64,000 bases of DNA from NCBI RefSeq assembly GCF_025602895.1, contig NW_026516277.1, positions 62,001 to 126,000 on the forward strand. The letters are read 5' to 3'. The notes under the pieces were generated by a model. That model saw nothing but the letters and a program-made list of their open reading frames with translations, had not been told where the DNA came from and ran no database searches. This stretch comes from Polychytrium aggregatum (taxonomy: Eukaryota; Chytridiomycota; Chytridiomycetes; Polychytriales). Positions 21,248 to 34,093 of the stretch are shown here, in pieces (position 1 is the first letter of the stretch; every line of letters starts with the position of its first letter). The position numbers and the translations under genes were made by a program.

Positions 21248-22818
21248 ATGGGTCTCAAAAAGAAGGTCATCGGCTCGGCCAAGACCGCCGAAGCCAAGAG
21301 CAAGCCCGAATACGATCCCTCGCTGCTGCTGCAGCAGGCCCTCAAGGCCATCGAGGACTGCCAGCCCGATCTGGCGCGCAAGTTCCTGGCTCGGATCCTC
21401 GAGTCCAACCCGAACCACATCGAGGCGCTCGAGACCATGGGCCTCGTCGAGCTCGAGCTCATGAACTCGGTACAGACCCCGCTCTCGTTCGACGACATCC
21501 AGACAGCAGCCACAAACTCGATCAACTACTTTTCGCGAGCCGTTGCCCTGGAGCCCAACAAAGGCCATGCCAAGTTCCTGTATCTCGGCCAGCTCTCTGG
21601 CGGAAAGGAGTCGATCGACTTTTACCAGAAGGGCGTTGCTCTGCTCTTCAAGGAAATCGAGGCGATTGCTGACCAGAGCTCGGAAGAGGTGCGTGGCCCG
21701 AACAAGCACCATCGCCATCGATCTGAAGTCCGAATCGGCCCTGTTGCGCCATGCAGCGGATGATGCGATGATGCGATGATGCATTCCTGTCTTCCGTACG
21801 CATTCTCGGACGTGCCTCACTCACTCTGTTATGTCTCCTGCAGGCCGCCAATCTGAAGCGCAAGCTCGCATCGGCGCTGTGTTCAATGACAGAAATCTAC
21901 ATGACCGACTGCTGGTATGCCCTCCTTGCTCGCTTTCGACTCGGCCTTGGTCCTGTGCCAGGCACATAGTGCGCTGCCGCATTGGTTTTAGGCTTGCCCT
22001 CAACCCTCCCCAATGCCTTGTACTTGTCTCATCTACGACGCTTCGACAGTGACGAGCCCGAGGCCGAATCTTCATGCGAGGCTTTCGTCTCCAAGGCAAT
22101 CGAGTACGACCCGCTGAGCCCCGAAGTCTACTCGACCATGGCGTCGGTGCGACTATCACAGTGCCGGGAGGGCGAAGCAACCCAGGCTCTCCAGCAATCT
22201 CTGTCCCTGTGGTTGGGCGGAGCTGCCAAGCCCGGCGACTCGGTCTGGCCGACATACCCGCAGCGAATATCCCACGCCAAGCTCTGTCTCGAGCTTCATC
22301 TGCTCGAACAGGCCCTGGCTGTTCTGCAGACCTGTCAGCTCGAAAACGACGAGGATCCCGAGTGTTGGTATCTGTTTGGCTGGGCATACTATCGATCTGG
22401 TGGAGGTGGCGACGATGAGGCCGGCACCGCAGCAGGCGTTACCCTCGAAGAGAAGCTGGACCACTGGGCCGATGCCCAAGAATGCTTGCAGAACGTCCTG
22501 AATGTAAGTGGGAGTCATGTTCCGCCCCCGGTATCAGTGCTGGTCAGCTCTACCGGCTGCCCAACAAATGCGCTGTGGCCGTCTTTGGGGATTTTGCTTT
22601 GCTTTGCTTTGTCTGCTCGACTAATGTGCCGCTGTCTCGGCCTCTGCGACCAGCTCGACGAAAAATATGGCACTGCCGATGAAGGCGCCGTTGCCCACTC
22701 TCGGGAGCTGCTGAATTCGATCGTACCGTTCCTGGTGCAGCACAACCGCAACGATATCCCGGACGAGGGCGAAGAATGGGTCGACGCCGACGACGACGAC
22801 GAGGAGATGGACGGATAG
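21248..22818 (+). CDS. ACL4: ACL4-like TPR chaperone for ribosomal protein L4
   Basis: Four exons, 21248-21688, 21844-21914, 22050-22503 and 22654-22818, join in phase to give 376 residues, close to the family length. It starts MGLKKKVIGSAKTAEAKSK, then tetratricopeptide-like helices: LLLQQALKAIEDCQPDLARK, ILESNPNHIEALETMGLVEL, YFSRAVALEPNKGHAKFLYL, SKAIEYDPLSPEVYSTMASV and CYLELHLL-type repeats in exon 3 (KLCLELHLLEQALAVLQTC). It ends with the acidic tail EGEEWVDADDDDEEMDG. TPR array plus acidic C-terminus matches fungal ACL4, which holds newly made Rpl4 until it enters the pre-60S particle. Action would be cytosolic and nuclear. A less specific TPR protein is the alternative. Confidence 0.8.
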
Positions 22819-23103
22819 AACCGCCATCCTGGCCCCGATTGCCCGTGCTGTTTCCCTGCCAAAGACCCACCCCTCGCATCTAATACAGTATTCCACCACG
22901 TCGCTGCAGTCTTTCCGGAGAGGAAAACGATGGGCCTCGAGCAGGGAGGTGTTCGTTCGTTGCTGGCTTGGCTGCGTGTCCCATCACATGAGGCGCCACG
23001 CGAGGTCGTGCTTTGCGTTCGCCACAGATATCAGCCCACGATCGTCGGCTGCCGGCCTCTTTCCCCTCGCACGATTGCTCCAGCCCCGTCCATCCCGTCC
23101 ATC

Positions 23104-26100
23104 ATGTCCTCCCGCCAGGAAGGCGATATCTTGGCCGAATACGCCAAAGTGAGTCTACGGCCCTGTTGCGACCGTGCTGCGACCCTGTTGCGACAGTGCT
23201 GCGACTCTGCTGCGACTCTGCTGCGACCCCTTGTCGGCCGTCTGTTTCGTTGATCAGCATCAACCAGCACACTGATCCCTGCTCACTCCGATGACGCCTG
23301 CATCCTCTGCGCGACTCAGTCCAACAGATCCGGATGCAAGCAATGCTTCGCCACAATTGCAAAGGACGACCTCCGCATGGGCGTCCTCAAGCAAGCCCAG
23401 GGTTGGGATGGTGCGTGTCCAGCGTCGATGTGTTCTCAGACTCGCGGCTCGCGAGCTATCGGGTGCTCAACGCGGGGTGTTTAACCAGCGATCTTGCTGT
23501 TCCCGACCGCTCGTGCAGGTCTGCAACCGGCTTGGTTCCATCTCAAATGTTTCTTCAAGCGCAAGGAGGGCAAGGAGCTCGCTGAGGCGGTAAGGGCAGC
23601 TCCGTATCTGGCAACCGCTGCATCGGCTCGCACGGACGGCTTCGGCGGCTCGCCTCGGCATTCGTCTCGCTGGATATCTCACTCTGTCTCTCCGTTTTGC
23701 TGGCACACAGGAAAGCGTCCATGGTCTCACCAAACTCAGTAAGCGTCGCCCAAGAGCCATCCGATGGTGTGCAGTGAGGCGCCATGAACGGTGTCGCTTG
23801 TTCCAGAACTGTGCCAGTAATCCATGCTTCCCCATACCAACAGAATGGGACGACCAGGAGCGCATCCGAGACTCTATCGGCAGCAAGGCAGCTGTGTCGG
23901 CCAGCCAGGACGCCAACGACGCCAACGACACCAAGGACACCAACGACACCAAGGACGAACCCGCCGCGGACGGCACCGGTAGGATTGGCATGCATCGTGT
24001 CTGGCGTGCAGTCCAACATGTCCCCGGTGTGCGCTTGGCTCGGGCACAATCTAATCAGGACGCTGTTCATTACTTGCTCTTAGCCGAGCCCAAAGAAGGG
24101 TTTGTATCCGAGTACGCAAAGACCGGCCGCAGCAAGTGCCGAGGTACGTCGCAGCATGCCTGATGGGATCGTCATTGCCCAACGTGACCGTTGGATCCCC
24201 GTCTGATCTCTCACCGCTACTCGTTGACCCCTTGCTTCGGGCACGACTGTGCTTCGTCAGGATGTGATGGCAAAATCGAGGCCAAGGAAATGCGCCTGGC
24301 CCTGCCTGTCGAGACCGACAACGGCAAGTTCAAGCAGACGGTTCCAGGATGGCACCACGTACGTTGTGCCCAAACAGCCCGCAGGCGTCTCCCGAGTGGG
24401 CTGGAAGAATGACATTGAAACGCATGCTTGTATCTGAGCCTCCGCCGATTATGCTTACCCTGCGACAAATGCTGCATCGCAATTGTCATGGTGCCTTCGA
24501 TACAGCCCAAGTGCTTCTTTGAAAAGAATCCGGGCACGGTTTCGTCCATTACCGACTTTATGGGATACGCGGCGCTCTCCGAGGCCGACCAAAAACTCCT
24601 CAAGTCAATGATCGGTGGAGCAGGTGAGCATCGAAGGCAGCAACAGCAACATCTGCTCAATCCATCAGTGCATCATGCACCAATCGAAACCACCGCTGAC
24701 TGTCGCACTGATGCTCCTCCTTCTGCGCATCGAATGCCGACACACTGCACTTTTTGCTCCCAACATCAAACACGAAAGACTCCACACCAAGCACCGATGC
24801 CAAGCCTGATGACAAGCCTGATGACAAGTCTGATGCCGCTGCTGCACCCAGCGCTGCTACTGGTGCAGTAAAGCCCAAGCCTGCAGCCAAGAGGGCGCCC
24901 AAGAGAGCAGCCTCTCCAAAGCACCGGTCCGGCTGGTCAAACTCTGACCAATCCGACGCAAGTGGTGATGAGTACGGCAAACGCAAGAAAGCGCCCAAGC
25001 GAAAGCACAAAGTCACCAAGCGCTCTGACGACGAGGGCGAGGCGGCGCCCACTGCAGCGCCTGTCACGACCAAGTCCGAAAGTGACAACGCTACTAATGC
25101 GACCACCGAGACTCCCAGCCAACCCACCGACCAGAAGGCTCAGCTGCGCGAGCAGAGCAAGGCCATGTGGGCCATGCGTGAAAACATCACCCGAGGCGAG
25201 TTTTGTCAATGTGTGCCGAAGCGCGACCACGGCCACGTGTCGACCCCACCTCGATCCGGTTTTGTTTTTCAGTTGTCCCCTCTCTCCACACCATCATCCA
25301 CCTCGTTACTTCTGACCTGCCGTGATCCGTCAGTTATCTAACGCGTGCTGGCTCCTGCAACAGCGGTGGATGGGCTGAAGGCTGCCGACCGCAAGAACTT
25401 GTATTATCGCCTCCTCGTCCACAATGACATCAATGTCGATGCTGGCGCAAAGGAGGATGTCATGCTGGATTTCTTGATCGACGCCATGACATTTGGTGTG
25501 GCTCAAAAGGTAAACTTTTGGCCCGAGCGTGACTTTGATGCAGAGCCAGACCGATATCTGTTCGGCGAGATCGATGACCGATCTGCTCTCTCTCTCTCTC
25601 TCCCTGTGGCCAGTGCCCTGAGTGCCAGGTCACTCGACTGGTGCCTTCCGAGGAGGTCTACCGATGTATCCACCGAACCGAGTAAGTACCGATACTGCCG
25701 ACCGCTGGCCTGGCTATGCTCCGACTCGAAATATGCGTCTAGCCCTGACCCAGTATCTGCACATTTCATGACCAGATGGGGCCGCTGTGCATACACAACC
25801 AATTCGCCCCATTTCCTTGCGGTAAGCTGCGTTGTCTGGGACCACTGCCTCGCGTGTGCGGTCGTGAGACATAGCCTTGACACCATAGAGCCATCGACCG
25901 GCCTTGGCACCGTTGGAGGGCTTCTCGACATTCGATGACTAATCTCCACCGACCAACACGCTCAGTTCAAGAGCCCCAAGGGCATCGAGATCGACTGGTT
26001 CAAAAAGTTTCAGTTCAAAGCCCACCCACGCATTTTGATCACGAGGGTAAGGCGGCCGGCTGGCGCTTCGGGCTTGCTGTTGATATCGAGCGGTGTTGCT

Positions 26101-29100
26101 ATCTGCCGCCTGTGCACACCTTCATGCACTTATTCCTTCCCCTTCTCAAAGGCGGCCCGTCCTGTGGCGTCTGAAGTGTCTGCATCTGCTTCTGCCTCTG
26201 CGTCTCTGGAGAGCAAGTCGTCCGAGCCGACAGAGCAGGAGAAGCCGTTTGTCGTCGTGGATTCTGAGACGCCCTTCAAAGGCAAAACCATCTGCTTTGC
26301 TGGAAAGCTCAGTAAAACCCAGGCAGAATATCAAAAGTAAGGAGCTGCTGCCGAGTCCGTATGATCCATTTGCGAGCGTCCTGCGGGCCTCTGTCCTGCG
26401 CAGCCAACTCGACCGGAGACTGACTGTGCTCCGCTCCGGAGTGCCCCGCTAGATCGATTACCATTGCCGGAGGATCTGCCGCCAAGGCCCTCGACGACAC
26501 CGTGAACTTGGTGGTCGCCAACAAGGCTGAGGTCTCCAAGGCCTCTGGAAAGGTGGTGGAGGCCCTCCGCCTCAACATCGACGTTGTGGACGAGTCCTAT
26601 GTCACAGACTGCATCGAGCAGAAGAAGATCCTTGACTGGCGCGATTCAAAGTATCTGCTACAGGACGGCAGACCCAAGAAGATTGCCAAGCGCGAGCTCG
26701 AGGAGGTCAGTATCAACAGATAAGGGAGGGGCAGCACAAGGCTGCATGTTTAGCCCACGTCGCATGCAGCATCGACTTGAGCCCAAATTGCGTCCCAATG
26801 GCGGGCCGCTCCGTTTGGATCTGACCTCGACTCGCTCCACAGAAACCAAGCGAAGAGCGCGAGGTCAAGCGCGCCAAGTTCACGCTCAAGGGTGGCGCTG
26901 TGGTCGACCCTGATTCTGGCCTGGACAAGTCCCACCATGTGCACCAGCATGCCGGCACGCTGTGGTCGGTGATCCTCGCCAAAACCGATGTCCAGACCAA
27001 CCAGAACTCGTTTTACAAGCTCCAAATATTGGTGTGCGACAAAACTGCCTCGGCGTCGCTGTTCCGCAGCTGGGGTCGAGTCGGAACCAGTATCGGCGGC
27101 AACAAGTGCGAATCCATGAGTCTGCAAAGCGCCTGCACCGAGTTCCGACGGCTCTACTTGGACAAAACCGGGAACGAATTCGGGACCCACAACTTCCAAA
27201 AGGTATGGCCGATTCGGAAGGGGCGGGGCGGCTACGCTGATGACTGCCATTTGAATCTCGCGAGTTGCCAGGGCTCTGAAAATCGGGGCTGCGACTCGCG
27301 CGCTGAAGTCGTCGAGCGTTCCTTGCGGCGAAAGCGGACGGATACCACATACCTGCTCAAACGGATAGTAACGGATGTGTTGTCTCATCTACCGGCACCT
27401 TTAGCTCCCTCGAATGATGTATCCTCTCGAGGTCGACTATGGAGAGACCGAGAAAGCGGCAGAGTCCAAGATCTCCGCCGGAAGTAAGACCAAACTTGCA
27501 CGCCCAGTTGTCGATCTTATGAAGATATTGTTCGATATCAAGCAGATGCGGCAGGTCAGTGACACGATTTGGCTGGATACCGGTCATCGGCCGATCCAAG
27601 GGCACACTGTAGCGAGCCTGTCGACGCCCCCGAGATGCGATGCTGACATCCGCCCGTCCCACACAGACGCTGCTTGAGTTGGAAATCGATCTGAACAAGA
27701 TGCCTCTCGGTAAGGATAGAGTCGGCTTGTGGAAGCGGTCGGAGCGTAGCGCTCGTGCTTTACATGGCCTACGAGCACAGCAACAGTCGAGCAGGTTTGG
27801 GGACACTGTCAGCTGACCGAGCCGCTCCCACCAGGCAAAATGACCAAGAAGCAGATCAAAGAGGCGTATTCGGTGCTTTCGGAGGCGCTCGCCCTCTTTA
27901 ACGAGGAAAAAAGCACAGGTCGTGCTGTAACGCAGACCAAGTGGATCCAGCTTTCAAACAAGTTTTTCACCCTGTAAGCAGCCTGCCAGTGTACTCGCTC
28001 GGTGCCCTGCGCTGGGCTCTTGCTCCACGCTCTTATCGCCGGAAACAGCCTGCTCATGTTGCCGCCTTGCACAGGATTCCACACGACTTTGGCACCAAGT
28101 CGCCGCCGCTGCTCAACACCGACGAAGTAAGTCTCGTTTGATTGGCAGGCTTGAGTGTGTCCGGCGACTTGTTTGTCTGCGCTTTAGGGCGAAAGCAGAT
28201 GCAAGCGCTGTGATGCCCTATCTTGACACCAACTGCTTCAACCATGCAGATCATCCAATCCAAGCTGGAGCTGCTCAACACCCTTCTGGAGATCGAGATT
28301 GCAACCACGATCATTGGCGACCGCCAAGACTCTGATGAGTTCGAAGATCCTGTCGACATCAACTACCGAAAGCTCCACACCGACATGGAAGTCCTGCCGC
28401 ACGACTCGGAAGAGTTCAAGCTCATTGATGAGTACACTTCCTCAACGCATGCTGCGACACACTCGTCGTACGGCTTGACCATCGAGAGCGCCTTCCGCGT
28501 CAAGCGCGAAGGAGAACTGGAGCGCTACGAATCGTTCAAGGATCTGCACAACAAAAAGCTGTTGTGGCACGGCAGTCGTCTGACCAACTTTGTTGGCATT
28601 CTGAGGTACGGGAAGAGCGACTGCATTTGCATCTTCACCTGCACGACAAGGGAACAATGGAACAATGGAGCGAGCGGACTGCTCCTGGAAGCAGCCTTTC
28701 CACATGTGGTTGATTGGCGCCTGTGCCAAGTGACTCACTGTGTCGTTTCGTTTCGTTTCGTTTCGTTTTACAGCCAAGGCCTGCGAATCGCCCCTCCCGA
28801 GGCACCGGCAACGGGCTACATGTTCGGCAAGGGTGTCTACTTTGCAGGTCGGTGTCGGTGCCGAGGACCTGCTGGATGCTGGTCCCCGGGGTTGTTGTGT
28901 GGGTGGTCACCGGTGGCCTATCTGACTCGCATCTGCACTTTCCTCTGGAATGCCGCCCAGATATGGTGTCAAAGTCAGCAAACTACTGCTTCACTTCGCC
29001 CGGCAACAACACGGGCGTGCTGCTCCTTTGCGAGGTGGCTCTTGGCGATATGTACGAGCGAGACTATGCAACATATGTCACGACTCTGCCCAATGGCCTG

Positions 29101-29425
29101 CACAGCACCAAGGGCTGTGGCCGCACGATTCCGTCCAAGGAAGTGCCCCATCCGACCGACCCAGACTTGATGGTTCCGCTGGGCCCAGCCAAGACAACGA
29201 CAAAGTCCGGCGCGCTGCTCTACAACGAGGTGAGCGCCGATGGAGACACGAGAGCGCTTTGATCTGGCCCGGTCTGCGCTGCTGTGGCGTGACAGTGCAA
29301 TCATTCGGGCTCTGACCGCATCCGGCATCACTCTCTCCTCTCCCACAACCCAGTACATCGTCTACGATGTCAGCCAGATCAAGATCAAGTACCTGCTGCG
29401 TGTGCGCTTCAACTACAAACGCTGA
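23104..29425 (+). CDS. PARP1: Poly(ADP-ribose) polymerase, PARP1 type
   Basis: About 20 exons, starting 23104-23148 ([15 protein letters not shown]) and 23320-23410, with stop at 29423-29425. Domains in order: zinc finger 1 ([24 protein letters not shown]), zinc finger 2 ([29 protein letters not shown]), a Lys/Asp-rich linker with a nuclear-localisation-like KRKHKVTKR, the PADR1/third zinc region ([35 protein letters not shown]), a BRCT ([14 protein letters not shown]), WGR ([14 protein letters not shown]), the helical regulatory domain ([30 protein letters not shown]) and the ART catalytic domain. The H-Y-E triad is intact: [26 protein letters not shown] and [17 protein letters not shown]. 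It senses DNA breaks and makes poly(ADP-ribose) in the nucleus. Yeasts lack it; many filamentous and zoosporic fungi keep it. Some linker exon edges are approximate. One intron holds (TTTCG)n near 28745-28768. Confidence 0.92.
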
Positions 29426-30134
29426 TCCCGATGGGTCCTGGTGGCCCTTTGGCTGCGGCGTCACGACCACTGTGCCAACCCGATCCCGCTGCTGCCTGCT
29501 CGCCCACCGCGGCCTCTGCTCTAAATCCATCGCGCTGTCTCGCCCCATAGTCCTGCTCGCTCACTCGCGCAGATCGCCCTTCCTCCTCGCGGCGTTGCTG
29601 CTCCAGCATGTCCGAAACCTGCGCCGAGAGGCGTTTGGGCTGAGGGTGCAGCTGTCCAATCTCCGCCAGCCGACGACAGCCGCGGTCCTCTTGCGCGATC
29701 CCTCCCTCTTGCTTCAGACCAGCGCGGCAGCCTCTCATGATCCCGACACATCCAAAGCGCACGCACCTCGGCAGCCCCCGGCAGGGGCGATGGCAGGATC
29801 GAGTCGCTGCTCCTCAGATCCGCCAGCGACAGCTGCCGCCGAGTGCTCCCATCGGCTTGTCCAGAAGGTCTCTGCAGATGGGGATGGCTGAGCCCGAGAG
29901 GCGGGGGGAATCGTAGGTACTGTTTGCGTCGTTCGCGATCGTCTCTGCCCATCGCCAGCGCAAACGCATATATATGTGGGCTGGGACGCTGCCCTCGCTG
30001 GCCTGCTCGTTTCGTCGCATGCAGATACATCGCACTCGCCGCCTCCTGCCGACTCTCAGCCGCCCGAGCCCATATCCGTGCCGCCCCAGAACCAGTCTCC
30101 CAGGCCCGCATTTCCATAGTTCATCCCAGTCGCC
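29426..30134. other. Intergenic, PARP1 3' / TMEM198-like 5'
   Basis: No gene recognised. The last about 130 bp before 30135 are presumably the promoter and leader of the membrane protein gene. Confidence 0.5.
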
Positions 30135-31635
30135 ATGATCGTGCAGCCGATGCCAAAGTCGCTACCGAGGCTGTGGGCGATTTTGCTGGCCGCCCTGTGC
30201 ATCAGCTGTCTCCCGATCGGAACCTTTGCGTTCCCGCAGCAGTCGCCAGCCCCAACTGTCGCCCACCACAAACGAGACGACTGCTCCTCGGCGACCATCC
30301 CCACACCATTGCCGACCACCACTGTTCCCGCGATCGCATCGGCCAGCACAACGTACCTCACCAGCTACTACTGGACAACGATCGTCGCAACAACTACCGT
30401 CAACGGCGTCACGACGGTGACGCTGGTGCCGTCCGCTGTACCGACAGTCGTTCCGGTCATCTTCAGCGGCGACATCTCCTTCGGTAAGGAATCAAGGAGC
30501 ACACGTGTATGTCGATTGCTCCAGCCCGATGGCGGTTGATTGGCGATGCTCACTGCGGTTGTTCGCTGGGGCTGCCCATCCTCTGCATCACATCCAGGCA
30601 TGGGTCCTGTCAACGCCGCCACAGTGATCTTGGGCGTTTTGCTCATCGTGATTGGGGGCGTCTTGCTCTTCATGGGACACCGCCTCTTCCGGTTCACGCT
30701 ATTCCTGGCCGGATTCGTATCGTGGGGTAGGTGCCGAGCGTGCCTTGCTGCTCCGCTCAAGGATCTACAAGTATGATGCGTCGCTGTCCGTCAAGAAGGC
30801 CAGTGGGGAATGTGTGTGCTTGTATTAACGTGACGTGGGAACTCGTCCCCCCCCCTGTCGATTGCTGCAGGTGTCCTTGCCTACGTTGTCATATCGCATA
30901 TCGAACCCCCAGAGGGCTGGCCGAACCGAGAATGGATCTACCTCGGCGGATGTGTCCTGGCTGGCGCCGTCGGCGGAGGGCTCTACGCCTGGCAGTGGAA
31001 GCTTGGCTTGGTCGGCATCGGTGCCCTGACCGGCCTGTCCTTTGCTCTGTTTCTGCTGTCGTGGAGGACCGGAGGACTGGTCGACTCACTGGCAGCCCGA
31101 TATATCATCATGGTCATTTTCGTAAGTTGGCGTCTTTGACAAGGCTGCAGGCCTTATTATGGAGAGGCAACAGCCGACTGGGTGCCGGAGCCGGGGGGGT
31201 GTCGATCAGGCTCCATTCTTTGCAAAGCCGATGACCCTGCAGCGATATCGGCGGACATTGGCTCGTCATAACAGAAATATTGAGTTTTTGTCTCTCCAAC
31301 ATCGGCTCCTGCCAGGTTATTATCGGAGTTGTTGTGTCGTTCTACTTTGAAAAGCACGTCATCATCCTCGGGACATCGCTGGTTGGCGCATTCGCCATCG
31401 TCGAGGGCTTTGATTTTTTCCTCAACACTGGATTTTACCAAGCCTCGCGGGTGTTTTTCGCCACAAATGCCATGAAGAGCGTCGGGACGTTTGTGTGAGT
31501 ATCCGGGACTCTTCGAGGAAGGAAGGAAGGAAGGAAGGAAGGAAGGGAGAAGGGCACTTTGAGTGTACTGATGACGCCTGCCCACTTTAGCGAAGGAAAT
31601 CAGCCCCGCACAGGAACTAACTCTGGGATGGTTTA

Positions 31636-31696
<61 letters not shown>

Positions 31697-31852
31697 CCTT
31701 CTGCATGTTTTTTTCTTGTAATATCGTTCCCAACCAGGGTCAACAACAACGTCTACGGAATGCTCGTGGCTGTGATTATCTTGTGGATCATTGGCATTTT
31801 GGTGCAGTACCGCATCAATCGCGGCATCAGCTTCGTCTCCAAGAAAAAGTAG
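30135..31852 (+). CDS. TMEM198/TM7S3-like multi-pass membrane protein
   Basis: Five exons, 30135-30483, 30598-30726, 30871-31121, 31316-31494 and 31738-31852, join in phase to give 340 residues. An N-terminal signal peptide (LWAILLAALCISCLPIGTFA) precedes a Ser/Thr-rich lumenal region (SASTTYLTSYYWTTIVATTT). Seven or so membrane segments follow: VNAATVILGVLLIVIGGVLL, FRFTLFLAGFVSWGVLAYVV, IYLGGCVLAGAVGGGLYAWQ, LVGIGALTGLSFALFLLSW, VIIGVVVSFYFE, ILGTSLVGAFAIVEGFDFF and MLVAVIILWIIGILVQY, with a basic tail. This is the DUF4203 (TM7S3/TM198-like) fold. TMEM198 is a Wnt co-factor in animals; the fungal role is unknown. Surface or vacuolar location is inferred. Confidence 0.8.
31514..31693. repeat. 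(GGAA)n and (CT)n microsatellites in the last intron
   Basis: Tandem GGAA units run about 31517-31545, and an uninterrupted (CT)n of about 53 bp runs 31641-31693. Both lie between the GTGAGT donor (31495) and the CCAG acceptor (31737) of the TMEM198-like gene. Confidence 0.85.
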
Positions 31853-32899
31853 CCAATAGCATTCATCCGGCAAGCATACTCACATACCAGCATGACATCC
31901 TGTCATCCAGCCTCCCAACTCACACCAGCGTGCTGTTCTACTCTGAGAACATCGGGGAGAGGGTCACGCACTCCCCCACCCTTAGATTCGTCGACTCGAG
32001 CTTCCTCTCCTTTCATCCATTCTTTCTTGGCTTTGGTTTTGCCAGCCATGTTGCCGTTCGAGCTACAGTGCAGCAGACTTTTCTCGCAAAGGCATTTTGT
32101 CTCGTTTTGGCCTTGCGGTGAATCGCGGGATTGTCAGAGAAACAGCAAGCAATTCATCGTCTGAGTGACTCTGGATCCATTGGCTGTAACTCTTGTGGTG
32201 CTCGGCAGAGACGTCCTGTTTGGGCAAGCGGGTGGGCCAGGCCTTTGGGATCCTGAATACATGTCCGTCTAGTCATCTCGCACGATGTGCATCCAGAAAC
32301 CCTCGGAAGAAACAGGCAGGAGCGGAGTATATTCGACTATGGTACAACATTCATCGCCCAAAGCCGCCCAGGCGGCGGCGGAGAGAGCAGCACGAGCGGG
32401 TATCGGCCGATACGATCCCGGTGCACAGACAAGGGTCCATTCTCGACTCTGTGTGGATTCGGGGCGGGGTGGAAGTGCGCTCGGCTCCGCTCCGGACGGT
32501 CGTGTGCCCACAGCGGCGCTTCGGCTCGGCCGGTTGCTTCCCACACACGATACTTGCGGAGGAAAGAGGAGCGGCAGAGTTCAGCCGAAAGCAAGACACC
32601 CTCCGTAGTGATGCCTGCGGATACCATCGAGCCTGGGGCCAGCAGGTAGCCGAGGTCAAGCGTATTTTGGCATAGGGCCTGGTGCTTGGCTGAGGGCCAA
32701 GCCATAGAGAGGATGGGCAACAGACGATTTGGAGCATCGTTTGGAGAAAGTTGCCGAATGAATAGACTGTTCTTTGTTCGGAGTACTGTGGGCCGCAGCG
32801 GAGATAGGGAGCAGGCTGGCCATATTGGACAGACACATGAGCAAAACAAAGATAGTTCGAGGATAGTCAAGTGATCAAGGTTTCAGCCCGACACCACCC
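31853..32899. other. Intergenic, convergent 3' ends
   Basis: No supported gene. The frames present are short, overlap on both strands, and lack splice partners or family resemblance. Confidence 0.5.
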
Positions 32900-34093
32900 T
32901 TAACTTGACGACAAGTCTCGGCGGGCGGGTGGGGTTCCTCGTCTCCCTGATGAGCCCGAGCGCCGAGCGGGCCGCTCTTGATCCAGATACTGCTGTGTGC
33001 CCGAGTGGATGCGTGGGATGTGGCCGTCTTGGGGTTGGCGGGCGGCGGGCGCAGGCTTGTCGAGGGCAGCCCTATCGCCGTGGTCGGATCCCGTGGAGCG
33101 CTTCCGTTGCGAAGGATGTCGAGTCGATCCCGTTGCATGGCCCGGAGCCGCAGGCGGGACGTTCGGAAGCGGGCTGCGCTGGCCCAGAGCAGGAGGATGC
33201 TCCGGAATAGGCGAGGCATTGCGCGAGGGACCTTGGCTTGCAAAGCCCGAGGACCACGGGATGCTCTTGAGCCCCAAGGCATCGCGGCGGGGCTTGGGCT
33301 CGTGAAGCAGATCGTGGCGGAGCGAGGAGGTCCCGTGGTCTCCCAGGCCAAAGGTGGAGGAAAGGACATGCAGCGCCGAGCCGAGGGGGGATTCGTCCGA
33401 AGGAAAGAGAGTAAAGTTCGAATAGGTCTCTGGGAGCTTGCTTATGCGGTGGATGCTTTCGGCGATGGGATTGACGCCGGTCCTGGTGACGAGGGACTGG
33501 TACTCCAGCCCCAGGCGCTCAGACTCGCGGCGGATGCGCTCGACTTGATGCTGCTTGGCCAGGTCTCGCTCTTCGGTCAGGAATTGCTGTCGCTGCAGCT
33601 CCAGACGAAACTGGGTCCGACTGGAGCGCAGTACGGGGGAGCGTGCGGTGGGAGAGGAAGGCGGAGTCGCCAGCAGCTCCGGGCCGCTGCCGCCAGAGGA
33701 CGAATACAGGCCAACGGGGGTAGTCGGTGCTGAGCCGATGCTGCTTGGATATATCTCTGAGTTGAAGTTGTAGTGTCCGTAGGAGCCCAGATGAGCAGGG
33801 GCAGGCGCAGGGGCAGGCGCTGGTGCTGGCAGAGCCGGATATGGCTCGTGACGGGTATGCAGGGGCTCTGCGGCCCTGGGATGCTGATTCGAATAGGCAT
33901 TTGGAGGCAGAGGCGGAAGGGTATCGGGGGCATCGGGGCCGGGCTTGTGTCGTGGCGGTGTTGGTGGGCGGTAGGCTATCCGCGGCGAAGCCTGCTCTTC
34001 AGAGATCGACTCTTTGGCATCGCTGTTGGACGGAGGGGGGCCATTTGAAGAGTTTGATGACCCGGGAAGGCTATCGGGATGGTCGTGGTCCAT
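32900..34093 (-). CDS. Hypothetical disordered protein with a short coiled coil
   Basis: A single-exon frame of 397 residues from the ATG at 34093 (MDHDHPDSLPGSSNSSNG). The frame is open further upstream, but there it begins with a non-ATG codon and a His run, so I favour this start. The first third is Pro/Ala-rich with an (AP)n run. The centre has the only ordered part, a charged helix TQFRLELQRQQFLTEERDLA, then KQHQVERIRRESERLGLEYQ. It is followed by HRISKLPETYSNFTLFPSDE. The C-terminal third is Arg/Pro/Ser-rich. No known domain. It faces away from the unknown gene at 35385 across a 1.3-kb promoter region. Confidence 0.5.
   Translation of the reverse strand: MDHDHPDSLPGSSNSSNGPPPSNSDAKESISEEQASPRIAYRPPTPPRHKPGPDAPDTLPPLPPNAYSNQHPRAAEPLHTRHEPYPALPAPAPAPAPAPAHLGSYGHYNFNSEIYPSSIGSAPTTPVGLYSSSGGSGPELLATPPSSPTARSPVLRSSRTQFRLELQRQQFLTEERDLAKQHQVERIRRESERLGLEYQSLVTRTGVNPIAESIHRISKLPETYSNFTLFPSDESPLGSALHVLSSTFGLGDHGTSSLRHDLLHEPKPRRDALGLKSIPWSSGFASQGPSRNASPIPEHPPALGQRSPLPNVPPAAPGHATGSTRHPSQRKRSTGSDHGDRAALDKPAPAARQPQDGHIPRIHSGTQQYLDQERPARRSGSSGRRGTPPARRDLSSS

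Noticed and set aside
32170-32195. GGCTGTAAC near 32.2 kb as a fourth GTTACAG-family end
   Set aside because: Only about 12 bases match; the following subterminal sequence does not.
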